Shown piece after piece: positions 33,626-43,832 of a stretch of DNA of 64,000 nt; positions within the stretch are counted from its first letter, which is position 1; each line of letters opens with the position of its first letter. Source of the DNA: Aptenodytes patagonicus (lineage: Eukaryota > Chordata > Aves > Sphenisciformes > Spheniscidae); the NCBI RefSeq assembly GCF_965638725.1, contig NC_134974.1:2316143-2380142 (forward strand), in the 5' to 3' direction. A program made the translations under genes and the position numbers. The notes beneath the pieces were generated by a model. The model saw nothing but the letters and a program-made list of their open reading frames with translations. It was not told the origin of the DNA and searched no databases.

Positions 33626-35993
33626 ATCGGGACTGGGATCGGGGTCGGGGTCAGGATCGGGGTGGGGATCAGGACCGGGATCAGGGTCAGGATCGGGATT
33701 GGGATCGGGGTCAGGGTCGGGATCGGGACTGGGATCAGGGTGGGGATCAGGACCGGGATCGGGGTCAGGATCGGGATTGGGGTCGGGATCAGGACCAGGA
33801 TCGGGGTTGGGATCAGGACCGGGATCGGGGTCGGGATCGGGGTCGGGATCAGGGTGGGGATCAGGACCGGGATTGGGATCAGGGTTGGGATTGGGATCGG
33901 GACTGGGGTCGGGAGTGGGGTTGGGGTCGGGATCAGGGTTGGGATTAGGACCAGAATCGAGGTCGGGATTGGGGTCGGGATTGGGATCAGGATCGGGGGT
34001 CAGGGTTGGGATCAGGGTCGGGATTGGATCAGGGTTGGGATTGNNNNNNNNNNNNNNNNNNNNNNNNNNNNNNNNNNNNNNNNNNNNNNNNNNNNNNNNN
34101 NNNNNNNNNNNNNNNNNNNNNNNNNNNNNNNNNNNNNNNNNNNGGTGCCGCGTCCGTGCCTGACTTTGCCCTTTCCAGGCCGGCATCCGTCCTGGCACGG
34201 TCACGGCAGGGTTTGGTGGTGGTGGTGGTGGGGGGGTCACCTCGGCGTTGACACCCTCCCCGGCATCTCTCTTTCCCCGGCACCGAGGATCCGCAGCCCC
34301 CTGGCTCTACCCCGTCCCCGGCCGCAACGTGCACTTCGGGATGACCCTCCTGGACTCCAAGGACGGCGGCTTCGTGGTGAGAGGAGCCTCCCCCAGAGGG
34401 AAACTGAGGCACGGCCGGGCACGGGGCTCGGGTGCCAGCCCACGCTCTGTGTCGTCCCTGTGTCGTCCCCGTCCCCCCCCGTCCCCCCCCCCCCAGGCTT
34501 GCGCCCCGCTTTGGTCCCAGGCGTGCGGCACCTCCGTCTTCAGCACCGGCATCTGCGCCCGGCTGGACAGTGACCTCCGGCCGGTGGGGACCATCGCGCC
34601 CACGGCACAGCGTGAGTTGTGGGGTGGGGGGGGGTGGGGGGGGGACACGGACTATGGGGGACGGGCTGCGGTGCGCGGAGCCCACGCCGCGCCGTGCCGC
34701 GCTGCGCCGGTGCCAGCTGCCGTCCCCCTTGGCAGGCTGCTCCACCTACATGGACATCGTCATCGTCCTGGACGGCTCCAACAGCATCTACCCCTGGTAC
34801 GAGGTGCAGAACTTCCTCAGCAACATCCTCAGCAAGTTCTTCCTTCGGGCCCGGACAGATCCAGGTGAGGTGGTGTCCCCAGGGCCGTGCCGGTGTCCCC
34901 AGGGCCGTGCCGGTGTCCCCAGGGCCGTGTCCAGGACGACGTCACCGCCCCCAGGGTGATGGGGTTCCCCCAGATGACGCCATCATACCCAGGACGATGC
35001 CATCATCCCTGGGGTGATTCCATCATCCTTGGGGCAATGCCGTTGTCCCCGGGGCGATGCTGTCGTCACCCCTGTGGCGATGCCACCCTTGGGGTAACGC
35101 CACCCCTGGGGCGATGCCGTCACCCCTGGGGTGATGCCGTTGTCCCCAGGACCATGCCATTGTCCCCAGGGCCATGCTGTCGTCCCCGGGGTGATGCCAC
35201 CCCTGGGGTGATGCCGATATTCCTGGGGCGATGCCATTGTCCCCAGGGCGATGCCATCATCCCGGGGCGATGCCATTATCCTTGGGGCGATGCCATTGTC
35301 CCCAGGGCGATGCCATCGTCCCCGGGGCGATGCCATTATCCTTGGGGCGATGCCATTGTCCCCAGGGCGATGCCATCGTCCCCGGGGCGATGCCATTATC
35401 CTTGGGCGCATGCCATTGTTCCCCAGGGCAATGCCATCATCCCCGGGGCGATGCCATTATCCTTGGGGCGATGCCATTGTCCCCAGGGCAATGCCGTTGT
35501 CCCTGGGGCGATGCCATCATCCCGGGGCGATGCCATCATCCTTGGGGCGATGCCATTGTCCCCAGGGCGATGCTGCTGTCCCTGTGGCGATGCCACCCCC
35601 TGGGGCGACACGCCGTCACCCCTGGGGCGATGCCGTTGTCCCCGGGGTGATGCCACCCCTGGGACGATGCCAGCTGGGGACGCTTTTGGGAGGGGGGGGG
35701 GGTCAAGGGTGCACGTTGCCGGCTGGGGCTGGGGGACGCACTGCGCATCGGGGCGGGGAGGGGGGGCCGGGACATTTTGGGGGCGGGGGGCTGACCCCGC
35801 GGGCTGAGCACCCCGTCCCGGCGGCAGGTGGGGGTGCTGCAGTACGGGGAGCGGGCGGTGCACGAGTGGGCGCTGGGGCGGTACCGGACGGCGGAGGAGG
35901 TGGTGGAGGCGGCCAAGAACATCAGCCGGCAGGGAGGGGCGGGAGACGCGCACGGCCTTCGCCATCCGCCGGGCGTGGTGGGCGTCGGGGTCG

Positions 35994-36025
<32 letters not shown>

Positions 36026-39000
36026 ACTGGGATCGGGGTCGGGGTCAGGATCGGGGTGGGGATCAGGACCGGGATCAGGGTCAGGATCGGGATTGGGATC
36101 GGGGTCAGGGTCGGGATCGGGACTGGGATCAGGGTGGGGATCAGGACCGGGATCGGGGTCGGGATCGGGGTTGGGATCAGGGTGGGGATCAGGACTGGGA
36201 TCGGGGTCAGGATCGGGACTGGGGTCGGGATCAGGACCAGGATCGGGGTTGGGATTGGGAACAGAATCAGGATCAGGGTCAGGATCGGGATCAGGATCAG
36301 GATCGGGGTCGGGATTGGGATCAGGGTTGGGATTGGGATCGGGACTGGGGTCGGGAGTGGGGTTGGGGTCGGGATCAGGGTTGGGATTAGGACCAGAATC
36401 AAGGTCGGGATTGGGGTCGGGATTGGGATCAGGATCGGGGTCGGGGTTGGGATCAGGGTCGGGATTGGGATCAGGGGTTGGGATTGGGATTGGGATCGGG
36501 ACTGGGGTCGGGATCAGGGTCGGGGTCGGGATTGGGGTTGAGGTCGGGGTTGGGATCGGGATGGGGGGTCGGGATCGGCCCTCATGCCACCCGTCCTTCC
36601 CGGCAGCACCGAAGCCTTCAGCCCCGAGCGGGGCGGGCGGGCGGATGCCACCCGGCTGATGATCGTGGTGACGGACGGGGAGTCCCACGACGGCGAGGAG
36701 CTGCCGAGGCGCTGGCGGAGTGCGAGAGGCGCAACGTCACCCGCTACGCCATCGCGGTGAGCGCCCCGGCCACCTCCCTGCCCGCCAGTCGGGATCAGGC
36801 GCCGTGCCTCAGTTTCCCCGCTCCCCCTCCGTGCCGTGCCGGGGTGGGGACCCCCTCCCCCCCCATCCCTGCTGCGTTGGGGGAAGGATCCGGCCCCCGG
36901 CCAACGCTGGGTCCCCTCTCCCCAGGTGCTGGGGCACTACCTCCGCCGGCAGCAGGACCCCGAGGATTTCATCCGCGAGATCAAGTACATCGCCAGCGAC
37001 CCGGACGAGAAATACTTCTTCAACGTCACCGACGAGGCCGCCCTCAACGACATTGTGGACGCCTTGGGCGACCGCATCTTCAGCCTGGAAGGTGACGTGG
37101 GGCCGGATCCGGGCCTGGACCCCAGCGGGGAGGGGGGGGGCGCGGGGGGGGGGAGGGGGAGCTGCAGAAAAAACAGCTGGAACCACATCTGGAGGAACAC
37201 CGTCTCCTTCCCCCTCCCTCCCCAGGCACCCACGGGTACAACGAGAGCTCCTTCGAGCTGGAGATGTCCCAGATCGGCTTCTCCATCCACCTTCTGGAGG
37301 TGAGGCTGCCGGGAGGGGCAGGATCGGGCCCAGGGAAGGGCTGGAGCGGGGTGGGGGAGGGCACGCGCGCCTGCCCCGGGGGCTTTGCAGAAGTGGAAAA
37401 TAATCCTCAGCCCGTCCCGGGGTTGTGCGTCCCCGTCAGGCTGAGTGTCCCCAGGAGACATTTTTTGGGGGGGGGGGGGGGGGGGGTTGGGGACAGTGAG
37501 GCATCGCCACGCACGCGGTGTCCTCGAGGCGTGTGACACACGCTTCGCCCCCAAGCTCCCATCCAGCCACGGCATCGTGTCACACCCCCCCCCCCCCCAC
37601 CCCCCCCCCCCCCCCAAAACCTTCGCTTCCCCCCTCCCAGGACGGGCTCCTCTTCGGCACGGTGGGGGCCTACGACTGGGACGGGGCCGTGCTGGAGGAG
37701 AGCCCGGCGCGGCCGCCTCGTCCCGCCCCGCAAAGCCTTCGAGAAGGAGTTCCCGCTGGAGCTGAAAAATCATGCGGCTTATTTGGGTACGGGGTGGGGG
37801 CGGTGGGGGGGGAGGATTTCCCGAGGGATTTGGGGTGAACCGGGGATGCTCCGTGTCCCGGAGATTTGGGGCAAATGGGGGGATCATCGGCAACTGAGGG
37901 ACGCTCGGTGCCCCGGGGACGCAGCGTAAACCAGGGGTACTCAGCACCCGAAGGATGCTCGGTGCCTGGAGGTGCTGGGCGGGGGGGGAACTGGGGATGC
38001 TCAGCATCCCAGGGATGTGGAGCAAATGGCATGCTCGGTGTCCTGGGCACGGCTGGGGGGCAAAACCGGGGACGCTGGGTGCCCCGGGGACGCTGGGTGC
38101 CCCAGGGACACGGGGTGCCCCAGGGACATGGGGTGCCCGAGGACACGGGGTGCCCCAGGGACGTTGGGTGCCCCAGGGATGCTCCGTGCCCCAGGGACGC
38201 TGGGTGCCCCAGGGACACGGGGTGCCCAAGGGACATGGGGTGCCCCAGGGACATGGGGTGCCCCAGGGACACTCCGTGCCCCAGGGACACTGGGTGCCCC
38301 AGGGACACGGGGTGCCCCAGGGATGCTCCGTGCCCCAGGGACACTGGGTGCCCCAGGGACGCTGGGTGGCTGAGGACCGGCACCACCAGCGCCAGGGCTT
38401 TTCCCCGCGGCTGACGCCGGGGCTCTCCCACCCCAGGTTACGCCGTCTCCTCGCTGCGGCTGCCCGGTGGGCAGCGCCTGTACGTGGCCGGAGCCCCTCG
38501 CTTCCAGCACAAGGGCAAGGTGATTCTCTTCCAGATGGATGCTGTGGGGACCGTGACAGTGGCCCAGGCGCTGACGGGGGAGCAGGTAGGGGCTGCTGGG
38601 GGGGGGGGGGGGGGGGGCACGGGGCTGCCGGCAGCCCCCAGCCTCACGCGGCCCCGCCGTGTCCGGCAGATCGGCTCCTACTTCGGCAGCGAGGTGTGCG
38701 CCCTGGACGTGGACGGTGACGGTGTCACCGACGTGTTGCTGGTGGCAGCTCCCATGTACCTGGGTGCCCAGAGCAGGAGACGGGGAGGGTGTATCTCTAC
38801 AGAGTGGGGCAGGTGAGGGGTTGGGGGGGTGCAGGGGGTCGGGGGGGGGGACGGGGACGGGAGGCACAGTGGGGCTGGGGGGGGGATGCAGTGGGTCAGG
38901 GGACACAGAGGGGTTGGGGGCTGGAGCGGGCTTGGGGGGGGATGTGGCTGGGTTGGGGGGGGTACAGTGGGACTGGGGGGGACACAGCAGGGGCAGGGGG

Positions 39001-42000
39001 GTACAGTGGAATCGGAAGGGACACAGCAGGGTTTGGGGGGGGGACACACAGCAGGGTTGGGGAGATGCAGTGGGGCCGGGGGGGAGGGGACGACACAGCC
39101 CAGGGGATCCCCCTCCTTCCCCCCTCCACCTCCCGGGGCTCAGGCACGGAGCACACAGGGCCGAACCCGGCACCGTGGGGTACCGAGGGCCCCCCTGTGC
39201 CCCCCCAGCGGCTCCTGGCCCCCGCCGGCACCCTGCACGCCGACAAGAAGCCACAGGACTCCCGGTTCGGCTATGCCCTGGCTGCCGTGCCGGATCTCAA
39301 CACGACGGCTTCAACGACGTGGTGGTGGGGGCTCCGCTGGAGGATGGGCACCGCGGTGCCGTCTACCTCTACCACGGCGCCCCGGGCACCCTCCTGCCCC
39401 ATTACAAGCAGGTGAGATGGGACCAGGGGGTTTGGGGGGGGTCTTGCTGCCATCTGGGGGGGGGGGCTCCCTGAGGTTGAGCGCAACCGTATACAAGGCA
39501 GCAGTGAAGCCACTGCTCTCCCTGCTCTCACCTCCCCAGCGCATCGAGGCAGCGGCGCTGGGTCCAACCCTCAGCTATTTCGGACGCAGCGTGGACGGGC
39601 AGCTGGACCTGGATGGGGACGGGCTGGTGGACTTGGCCGTGGGGGCGCAGGGGGCGGCTGTGCTGCTGCGGTGAGTCCTGGGGACAGGGACACGCGGAGG
39701 GGACCCCTCTGTGCCACCAGCCCCCGCGCTCTGCAGGGCCATCTGGCTCGGCCATACCTGGCGGGACGCTCTCGGGCATCTCCTGGACTCCCCCGTGCCT
39801 CAGTTTCCCCTTGCTATAAGAGGAGAGCCTGGGGACGGCACAGGGATGGATGTCACCGTCCCCACGAGCTTCCTGGTGACACTGTCCCCTCGCTGCCAGC
39901 TCCCGCCAGATTGTCCAGGTCAACACGTCGCTGACGGTGGAGCCCTCGTCCATCAACGTCATCCAGAAGAACTGCCAACGCAGCGGCACCGGCGCCGTCT
40001 GCCTCCGGGCCAGGGTCTGCTTCCGCGCCGGGACCCGAGCCCGGGGCCAGCGGGACAGGGAGATCGGTGAGTGCCGGGGGACGTGGCCCGGGAGCATCCC
40101 CAGGGCTTCCCCGGAACATCCCTGGAGCATCCCCGGGGTGTCCCCTGGGCTTCCCCAGAGCGTCCCTGGAGTATCCCCGGAGCATCCCCGGGGTGTCCCC
40201 TGGGCTTCCCCAGAGCGTCCCTGGAGTATCCCCGGAGCATCCCCGGGGTGTCCCCTGAATATCACCAGAGCAGCCATATGCCATCCCTGAAGCAGCCCTG
40301 GAGCATCGCTGGGGTGTCCCCAGAGTGTCACTGGAGCACCCGTATGCCATCCCTGGAGCACCCATATGCCATCCCTGGAGCATCCCAGGGCGTCCCTGGA
40401 GCATCCCTGATGCATCCCCGGGGCATCCCCGGAGCATCCCTATGATGTCCCCAGAGTACCACTGGAGCGTGCTGTCCCCAGAGGACCCCTGGAGCATCCC
40501 TGGGGTGTCCCCAGAACATCTCTGGGGTGTCCCCAGCCCCGTGGGTGGCCCCAAGCACTGACCACCCCCCCCCCCCCCCGGCACAGAGCTCCGGTACAAC
40601 GTCTCCCTGGAGGAGCGGACACCGGGAGCCCGAGCTGCCTTCGACTCCGGCGCCCGGCGGCTGCTGCAGCGCCGCCTCGAGCTCTCGCTGGGGAGGCAGA
40701 GCTGCCTCCGCTTCCCCTTCCACGTCCTGGTGAGCCGCGGCGCGACCCCTCCCTGGGACACGGGTGGCCTTCCCCCCCCCCCCGCCCCCCCCAGCAGCAC
40801 TGGGGGCTAACGGGGACCCCTCCGCCCTCCCCAGGACACCACGGACTATCTGCGACCCCTCAGCTTCACGGTGAGGTTGGCCATGGCCGAATCCACCGGG
40901 CCAGTGCTGGATGAGACGTCCCCCACCACCATCCGGAAACTGGTGGGTGCTGGAGAGCCGGGGGGGGCGGCTGGATCCAGGATCATCTCCGGTGCTCCCG
41001 GCACCGGGATCACACCCGGGATCTCCTTCCAGATCCCCTTCTTCAAGGACTGCGGGGAGGACGACGAGTGCGTCACGGACCTGGTGCTCAGGGCCACCAT
41101 GGACATGGTGGGCTCCAGGTACGGGGCGTCCCTGCGGCGTCCCGGGGCTGAGCCGCGTCCCGGGAGCCCCCGGGGCTGTAACCGCCTTCGCCGCTGCAGG
41201 CAGAGCCCCCACGTCCTGCGCAAGGGCAGGAGGAAGGTGGTGGTGGACGTGGTCCTGGAGAACAAGAAGGAGAACGCCTACAACGCCAGCCTGCTCCTCC
41301 GCTTCTCCAGCAACCTCCACTTCTCCAGCCTCGCGCTCCAGGTACGGGGCCACGGGGAGGGTCCCCCAGACCTGTGTGGACCCCCCCCAGCCCCTCCAAG
41401 ACATGGTAGTCCTTCCAGCCCTGTACAGACCCTCTAGTCCATCCCAGGACAAAGACTCTCCAGTCTTATATAGACCCTCCAGCCCGTTCTCATCCCCAGC
41501 CCAGCTCAGGTAGGGGCTCCGCTGGCCCCATGAGTCCCCCAACCCGTCCCAGGTGGGACGTGGGGCTCCGCTGGCCCCATATGGGTCCCCCAACCCGTCC
41601 CAGGTGGGACGTGGGGCTCCGCTGGCCCCATATGGGTCCCCCAACCCGTCCCAGGTGGGACGTGGGGCTCCGCTGGCCCCATGAGTCCCCCAACCCGTCC
41701 CAGGTGGGACGTGGGGCTCCGCTGGCCCCATATGGGTCCCCCAACCCGTCCCAGGTGGGACGTGGGGCTCCGCTGGCCCCATGAGTCCCCCAACCCGTCC
41801 CAGGTGGGACGTGGGGCTCTGCTAGCCCCATATGGGTCCCCCAATCCATCCTGGGTGGGGGTCCATGTGGTCCCACAGGGCCCCTCAGCCCTGTGCTCAG
41901 CCCAAGCACTGCCCCCCCCCCCCCCCCCGGCTCCATCCCCCAGCACTCCCATCCCCATCTGGCCGCAGGTGACATGTCCCCCCCCCCTCCACAGGACACC

Positions 42001-43832
42001 AGCCCGGTGAAGCTGGAGTGCACGGCGCTGGTGGGTCACCGCCGGCTCTGCAGCGTCGGCTACCCCGTTTTCCGCTCGCTGGCCAAGGTAGGGGACCGGG
42101 ACCCCGACTGGGACCCCCCCCGGGACCCCCATTGACCCCGCGCACCCATCCCACCCCGCTCACGGCCCTGCTCGCCCCCAGGTCTCCTTCGCCCTGGAGT
42201 TGGAGTTCAGCTGCTCCATCCTCCTTGACCGAGCCGAGGTCATCCTCGAGGCCAGCAGGTAGGAGCGGGGGGGGGGGGGCTGCACCCCACGAGGTGGCCG
42301 AGGTGGGGGTTGTGGGGGTCGCGGGGTCCTCCCGAGCTCCCCACAGCCACGTCTCCCCTCTCCAGCGACAGCACGGAGGCGATGCCGGAGGACAACGTGG
42401 TCCGGCTTTCTGCCCCCATCCGCTACGAGCCCGACGTCTTCCTCTCCAGGTGGGGCTGAGGGGAGCGGGGCAAAGATTGGGGGGGGGCGCTTCAAGGTGC
42501 TGGGTATGGAGGCGGCGGAGACCCAGGATTGGACCCCGCTCTCGTCCCGGCAGCGATGCCAACCTGCACCGCTACGAGGTTCACCCGCTTGGCACCTTCC
42601 CCCATGGCCACGGCCCTGAATTCAAGACCACGGTGAAGGTGAGGAGATAGGGGGGGGGGTGCAGAGGGGGGGTTTGGGGGGTCCTGGCTCACCCCGCTCT
42701 TCCCCCCCCCCCCCCAGGTGCAGAATTTCGGGTGCTACCCGGTCCAAAACCTCACCCTCCGCATGGCCCTGCCAGCCCTGGGCTACCACCGTGCCACCTT
42801 CCTCTCCATCACACGTGTCCTGGCCGACAACGTGAGTCCCTCGCCCGAGCCAGGGGTCCTGGGGGGGGTGGGGGGTCCCTGCACCCCCTCAGCGCTGAGC
42901 CCAGCTCCTCTCCCCCCCCCCAGGCTACCTGTGTGCTGCAGAACCCCCCTGAGGAGCCACGGCAGCGGGGCACGGCCACGGTGGTCCCCGTGCACCCCGA
43001 AGACCTCCTGCACGTGGACAGGCTGGTGAGCATCGCCGCAACGCCCCCCGAGCCGGGGTTTGGGGGTGGGGGCGAGGGGAGCTGGGGGGGGCTCCCCGCC
43101 ACGTCACCCCACATTTCCCCCCCCCCCCCCCCGTAGGACTGTGGCAACGCCTGGTGCCAGGAGCTGAGCTGCCGGCTGGGGCGGCTGGACCGCGGCGGGG
43201 AGGTCTCCATCCACGTCCTCCGCACCGTCCACAACGACTTCTTCCGCGGGGTGAGGAGGGGAAGCGTGACCACCCCCCCCCCCCGCCCCCCCTTACCCAC
43301 CATGGTCCGGCCGGGGTGGGAAACACGGCTTGAACCCCCCCCGCCCGGCCCCTTCCCCATCCCCAGGCTAAATTCAGGAGCGTGAAAATCGTCAGCACGG
43401 TCTGGCTGGGGGTCCCGGGGAGCAGCGTGCTGGTGCTGGAGGAGGGGGCACATCGGAGGGAGGTAGGAACCCCCCGAAACCCCGCTGCCCCCCAAACCTG
43501 GGGCGCAGGGCTGTGGGGACAGCCCCGTTCCCGTCCGCTCCCCGGGGAACCTTCTTTTTCCGCAGACGGTGCTTGAAATCATCCAGGCGAAGCGGGTGCC
43601 CGTCTCCCTCTGGATCCTGGTGGGCAGCATCCTGGGGGGGCTGCTCCTCCTGGCACTGATCATCTTCTGCCTGTGGAAGGTGAGAGCGGGGCTGGGGGGG
43701 GACGACGGGGGGGGACAGGGGGCTCTGCCTGCCGCCCTCACGCTCCCCTCTATCCTCTCCCTCTCGCCCCAGCTGGGCTTCTTCACCCGCAAGAAGCTCC
43801 CCGAGGAGGAGGAGGAGAAGGAGGAGCAGTGA
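29080..43832 (+). CDS. ITGA10: ITGA10, integrin alpha-10 (30 coding exons, about 1163 aa)
   Basis: Integrin alpha-10 pairs with beta-1 as a collagen-binding receptor, known mainly from cartilage. The gene opens with a signal peptide (ATG 29080) and ends with TGA at 43830-43832; AATAAA at 44184-44189 is the likely poly(A) signal. The product has a seven-bladed beta-propeller with an inserted I domain, leg domains, one transmembrane helix and a short tail with GFFTRKK. Human ITGA10, not ITGA11, is the best match from memory (for example [53 protein letters not shown]). Taking one copy of duplicated exons 4-7 and undoing one-base indels gives 3492 nt, 1163 residues, against 1167 in human. The exon structure is 30 coding exons as in human. 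As printed, the frame is broken in exons 4, 5, 6 and 7 (different copies), 8, 11, 13 and 14. Details by exon group are given separately. Confidence 0.97.
29132..30788 (+). other. ITGA10: ITGA10 intron 1
   Basis: This 1.66 kb intron contains a minisatellite at 29915-30200, several G/C homopolymers, and CCTCAGTTTCCCC at 29755 with its reverse complement at 29697. It ends in a polypyrimidine tract that is almost pure C (about 30774-30786). Confidence 0.8.
29915..30200. repeat. Minisatellite in ITGA10 intron 1
   Basis: About 285 bp of TTTGGGGTGCTGGGTGCTG units alternate with CTGTGGGGTGCTGGGTGCTG in a 40-42 bp dimeric pattern, with about seven dimers. Long ORFs here translate to cysteine- and glycine-rich repeats and are not genes. 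Confidence 0.9.
31015..31230. repeat. GGGGAAACTGAGGCAGGGAG tandem repeat, ITGA10 intron 2
   Basis: About nine degenerate copies of a 19-21 bp unit centred on GGGGAAACTGAGGCAGGGA lie in ITGA10 intron 2. The core AACTGAGGC recurs as single copies elsewhere in the window, so the array may have grown from one such dispersed element. Confidence 0.87.
31892..33577 (+). CDS. ITGA10: ITGA10 exons 4-7, left copy
   Basis: Exon 4 is 31892-31981 (90 nt; one extra G against the right copy). Exon 5 is 32096-32209 (114 nt; one T fewer than the right copy). Exon 6 is 32338-32465 (128 nt, in frame). Exon 7 is 33428-33577 (150 nt, one extra G). They encode [35 protein letters not shown], then the I-domain start [20 protein letters not shown] with the MIDAS DxSx[30 protein letters not shown] and the segment ending [10 protein letters not shown] follow. 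Exon 6 of this copy matches the family; the right copy does not keep frame there. Confidence 0.93.
32595..33275. repeat. Minisatellite in ITGA10 intron 6, left copy
   Basis: About 680 bp of a 20-21 bp unit, GGGGCGATGCCATTGTCCCC and variants, show a higher-order 60 bp pattern of three variant units (TTGTCCCCA, ATCATCCCC or ATCGTCCCC, TTATCCTTG) in the centre. Confidence 0.92.
33579..34043. repeat. GGGATC/GGGGTC hexamer satellite, ITGA10 intron 7, left copy, cut by gap
   Basis: This array of the hexamer GGGRTC, with GGGATT, AGGATC and AGGACC variants, starts directly at the exon 7 donor and runs for at least 465 bp into the run of Ns. It is not the telomeric TTAGGG repeat. It translates to GSGSGS or VGVGIRVGI on one strand and PDPDPNPDP on the other, which explains the long ORFs. 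Confidence 0.93.
34044..34143. other. Assembly gap, 100 Ns
   Basis: Exactly 100 Ns are present, the usual placeholder for a gap of unknown size. The left side ends inside the hexamer satellite of ITGA10 intron 7; the right side resumes in ITGA10 intron 3, that is, about 2.3 kb further back in the gene. Confidence 0.98.
34288..35977 (+). CDS. ITGA10: ITGA10 exons 4-7, right copy (probable false duplicate)
   Basis: Exon 4 is 34288-34376 (89 nt, in frame). Exon 5 is 34497-34611 (115 nt, in frame). Exon 6 is 34736-34864 (129 nt; TTCCTTCGG where the left copy has TTCATCGG). Exon 7 is 35828-35977 (150 nt, one extra G at a different place from the left copy). The surrounding introns, minisatellite and hexamer satellite repeat those of the left copy almost base for base. 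With exons 4-5 of this copy and exon 6 of the left copy the frame is kept. A real integrin would not carry two half I domains. Confidence 0.9.
35000..35675. repeat. Minisatellite in ITGA10 intron 6, right copy
   Basis: This is the counterpart of the 32595-33275 array with the same 20-21 bp GGGGCGATGCCAT unit and nearly the same order of variants. A few single-base indels and small unit-level differences distinguish the two. Confidence 0.92.
35979..36580. repeat. GGGATC/GGGGTC hexamer satellite, ITGA10 intron 7, right copy
   Basis: About 600 bp of GGGRTC hexamers start at the exon 7 donor and end about 25 bp before the exon 8 acceptor. This copy spans the whole intron, unlike the left one. 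The plus (sense) strand is G-rich. Confidence 0.93.
36607..39670 (+). CDS. ITGA10: ITGA10 exons 8-15 (rest of I domain and propeller with FG-GAP Ca sites)
   Basis: Exon 8 is 36607-36756 (one base short near 36705), with [17 protein letters not shown], the I-domain MIDAS aspartate region. Exon 9 is 36926-37091, with [15 protein letters not shown] and [20 protein letters not shown]. Exon 10 is 37226-37299. Exon 11 is 37641-37786 (one extra base near 37709), with [20 protein letters not shown]. Exon 12 is 38437-38585, with [20 protein letters not shown]. Exon 13 is 38670-38812 (one base short near 38777), with [20 protein letters not shown]. Exon 14 is 39209-39411 (one base short near 39302), with [20 protein letters not shown]. 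Exon 15 is 39540-39670, with [20 protein letters not shown]. Exons 13-15 carry the three DxDxDG-type Ca-binding loops of blades 5-7. All splice sites are GT/AG. Confidence 0.95.
37787..38436 (+). other. ITGA10: ITGA10 intron 11 with 18 bp minisatellite
   Basis: The intron is largely filled by degenerate units of GGGTGCCCCAGGGACACT (18 bp). They are clearest from 38070 to 38375, with more diverged units from about 37855. Nothing else is recognised. Confidence 0.88.
39900..43832 (+). CDS. ITGA10: ITGA10 exons 16-30 (leg domains, transmembrane helix, tail)
   Basis: Exons: 39900-40066, 40587-40729, 40835-40942, 41033-41118, 41200-41341, 41995-42087, 42182-42258, 42366-42449, 42554-42638, 42718-42831, 42924-43025, 43137-43250, 43367-43462, 43566-43679 and 43773-43832. 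All have GT/AG ends, consistent phases and no frame break. Landmarks are [94 protein letters not shown] and [16 protein letters not shown]. The membrane helix [20 protein letters not shown] is in exon 29. The tail [19 protein letters not shown] in exon 30 has the membrane-proximal GFF motif and an acidic end similar in kind to human ITGA10. Confidence 0.97.
40077..40545. repeat. Minisatellite in ITGA10 intron 16
   Basis: About 470 bp of degenerate units such as CCTGGAGCATCCCCGGGGTG and CCTGGAGTATCCCCGGAGCA include a near-perfect duplication of roughly 60 bp around 40130-40250. Confidence 0.9.
41515..41850. repeat. 50 bp minisatellite in ITGA10 intron 20
   Basis: There are about six and a half near-identical copies of a 49-51 bp unit containing CCCAACCCGTCCCAGGTGGG and ACGTGGGGCTCCGCTGGCCC. 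Two length variants differ by CCATGAGTCC versus CCATATGGGTCC. The last copy is more diverged. Confidence 0.93.

Noticed and set aside
31892-35977. Genuine tandem duplication of ITGA10 I-domain exons
   Set aside because: The copies flank a gap, include identical introns, differ mainly by single-base indels, and would yield two half I domains unknown in any integrin.
33579-36580. Interstitial telomere repeat
   Set aside because: The hexamer is GGGATC/GGGGTC, not TTAGGG, and sits inside an intron.
35396-36688. 430-codon minus-strand frame rich in Pro-Asp and similar long frames at 33215-34240 and 33428-34573
   Set aside because: These are translations of the hexamer satellite and the GGGGCGATGCCAT minisatellite in ITGA10 introns; some cross the Ns.
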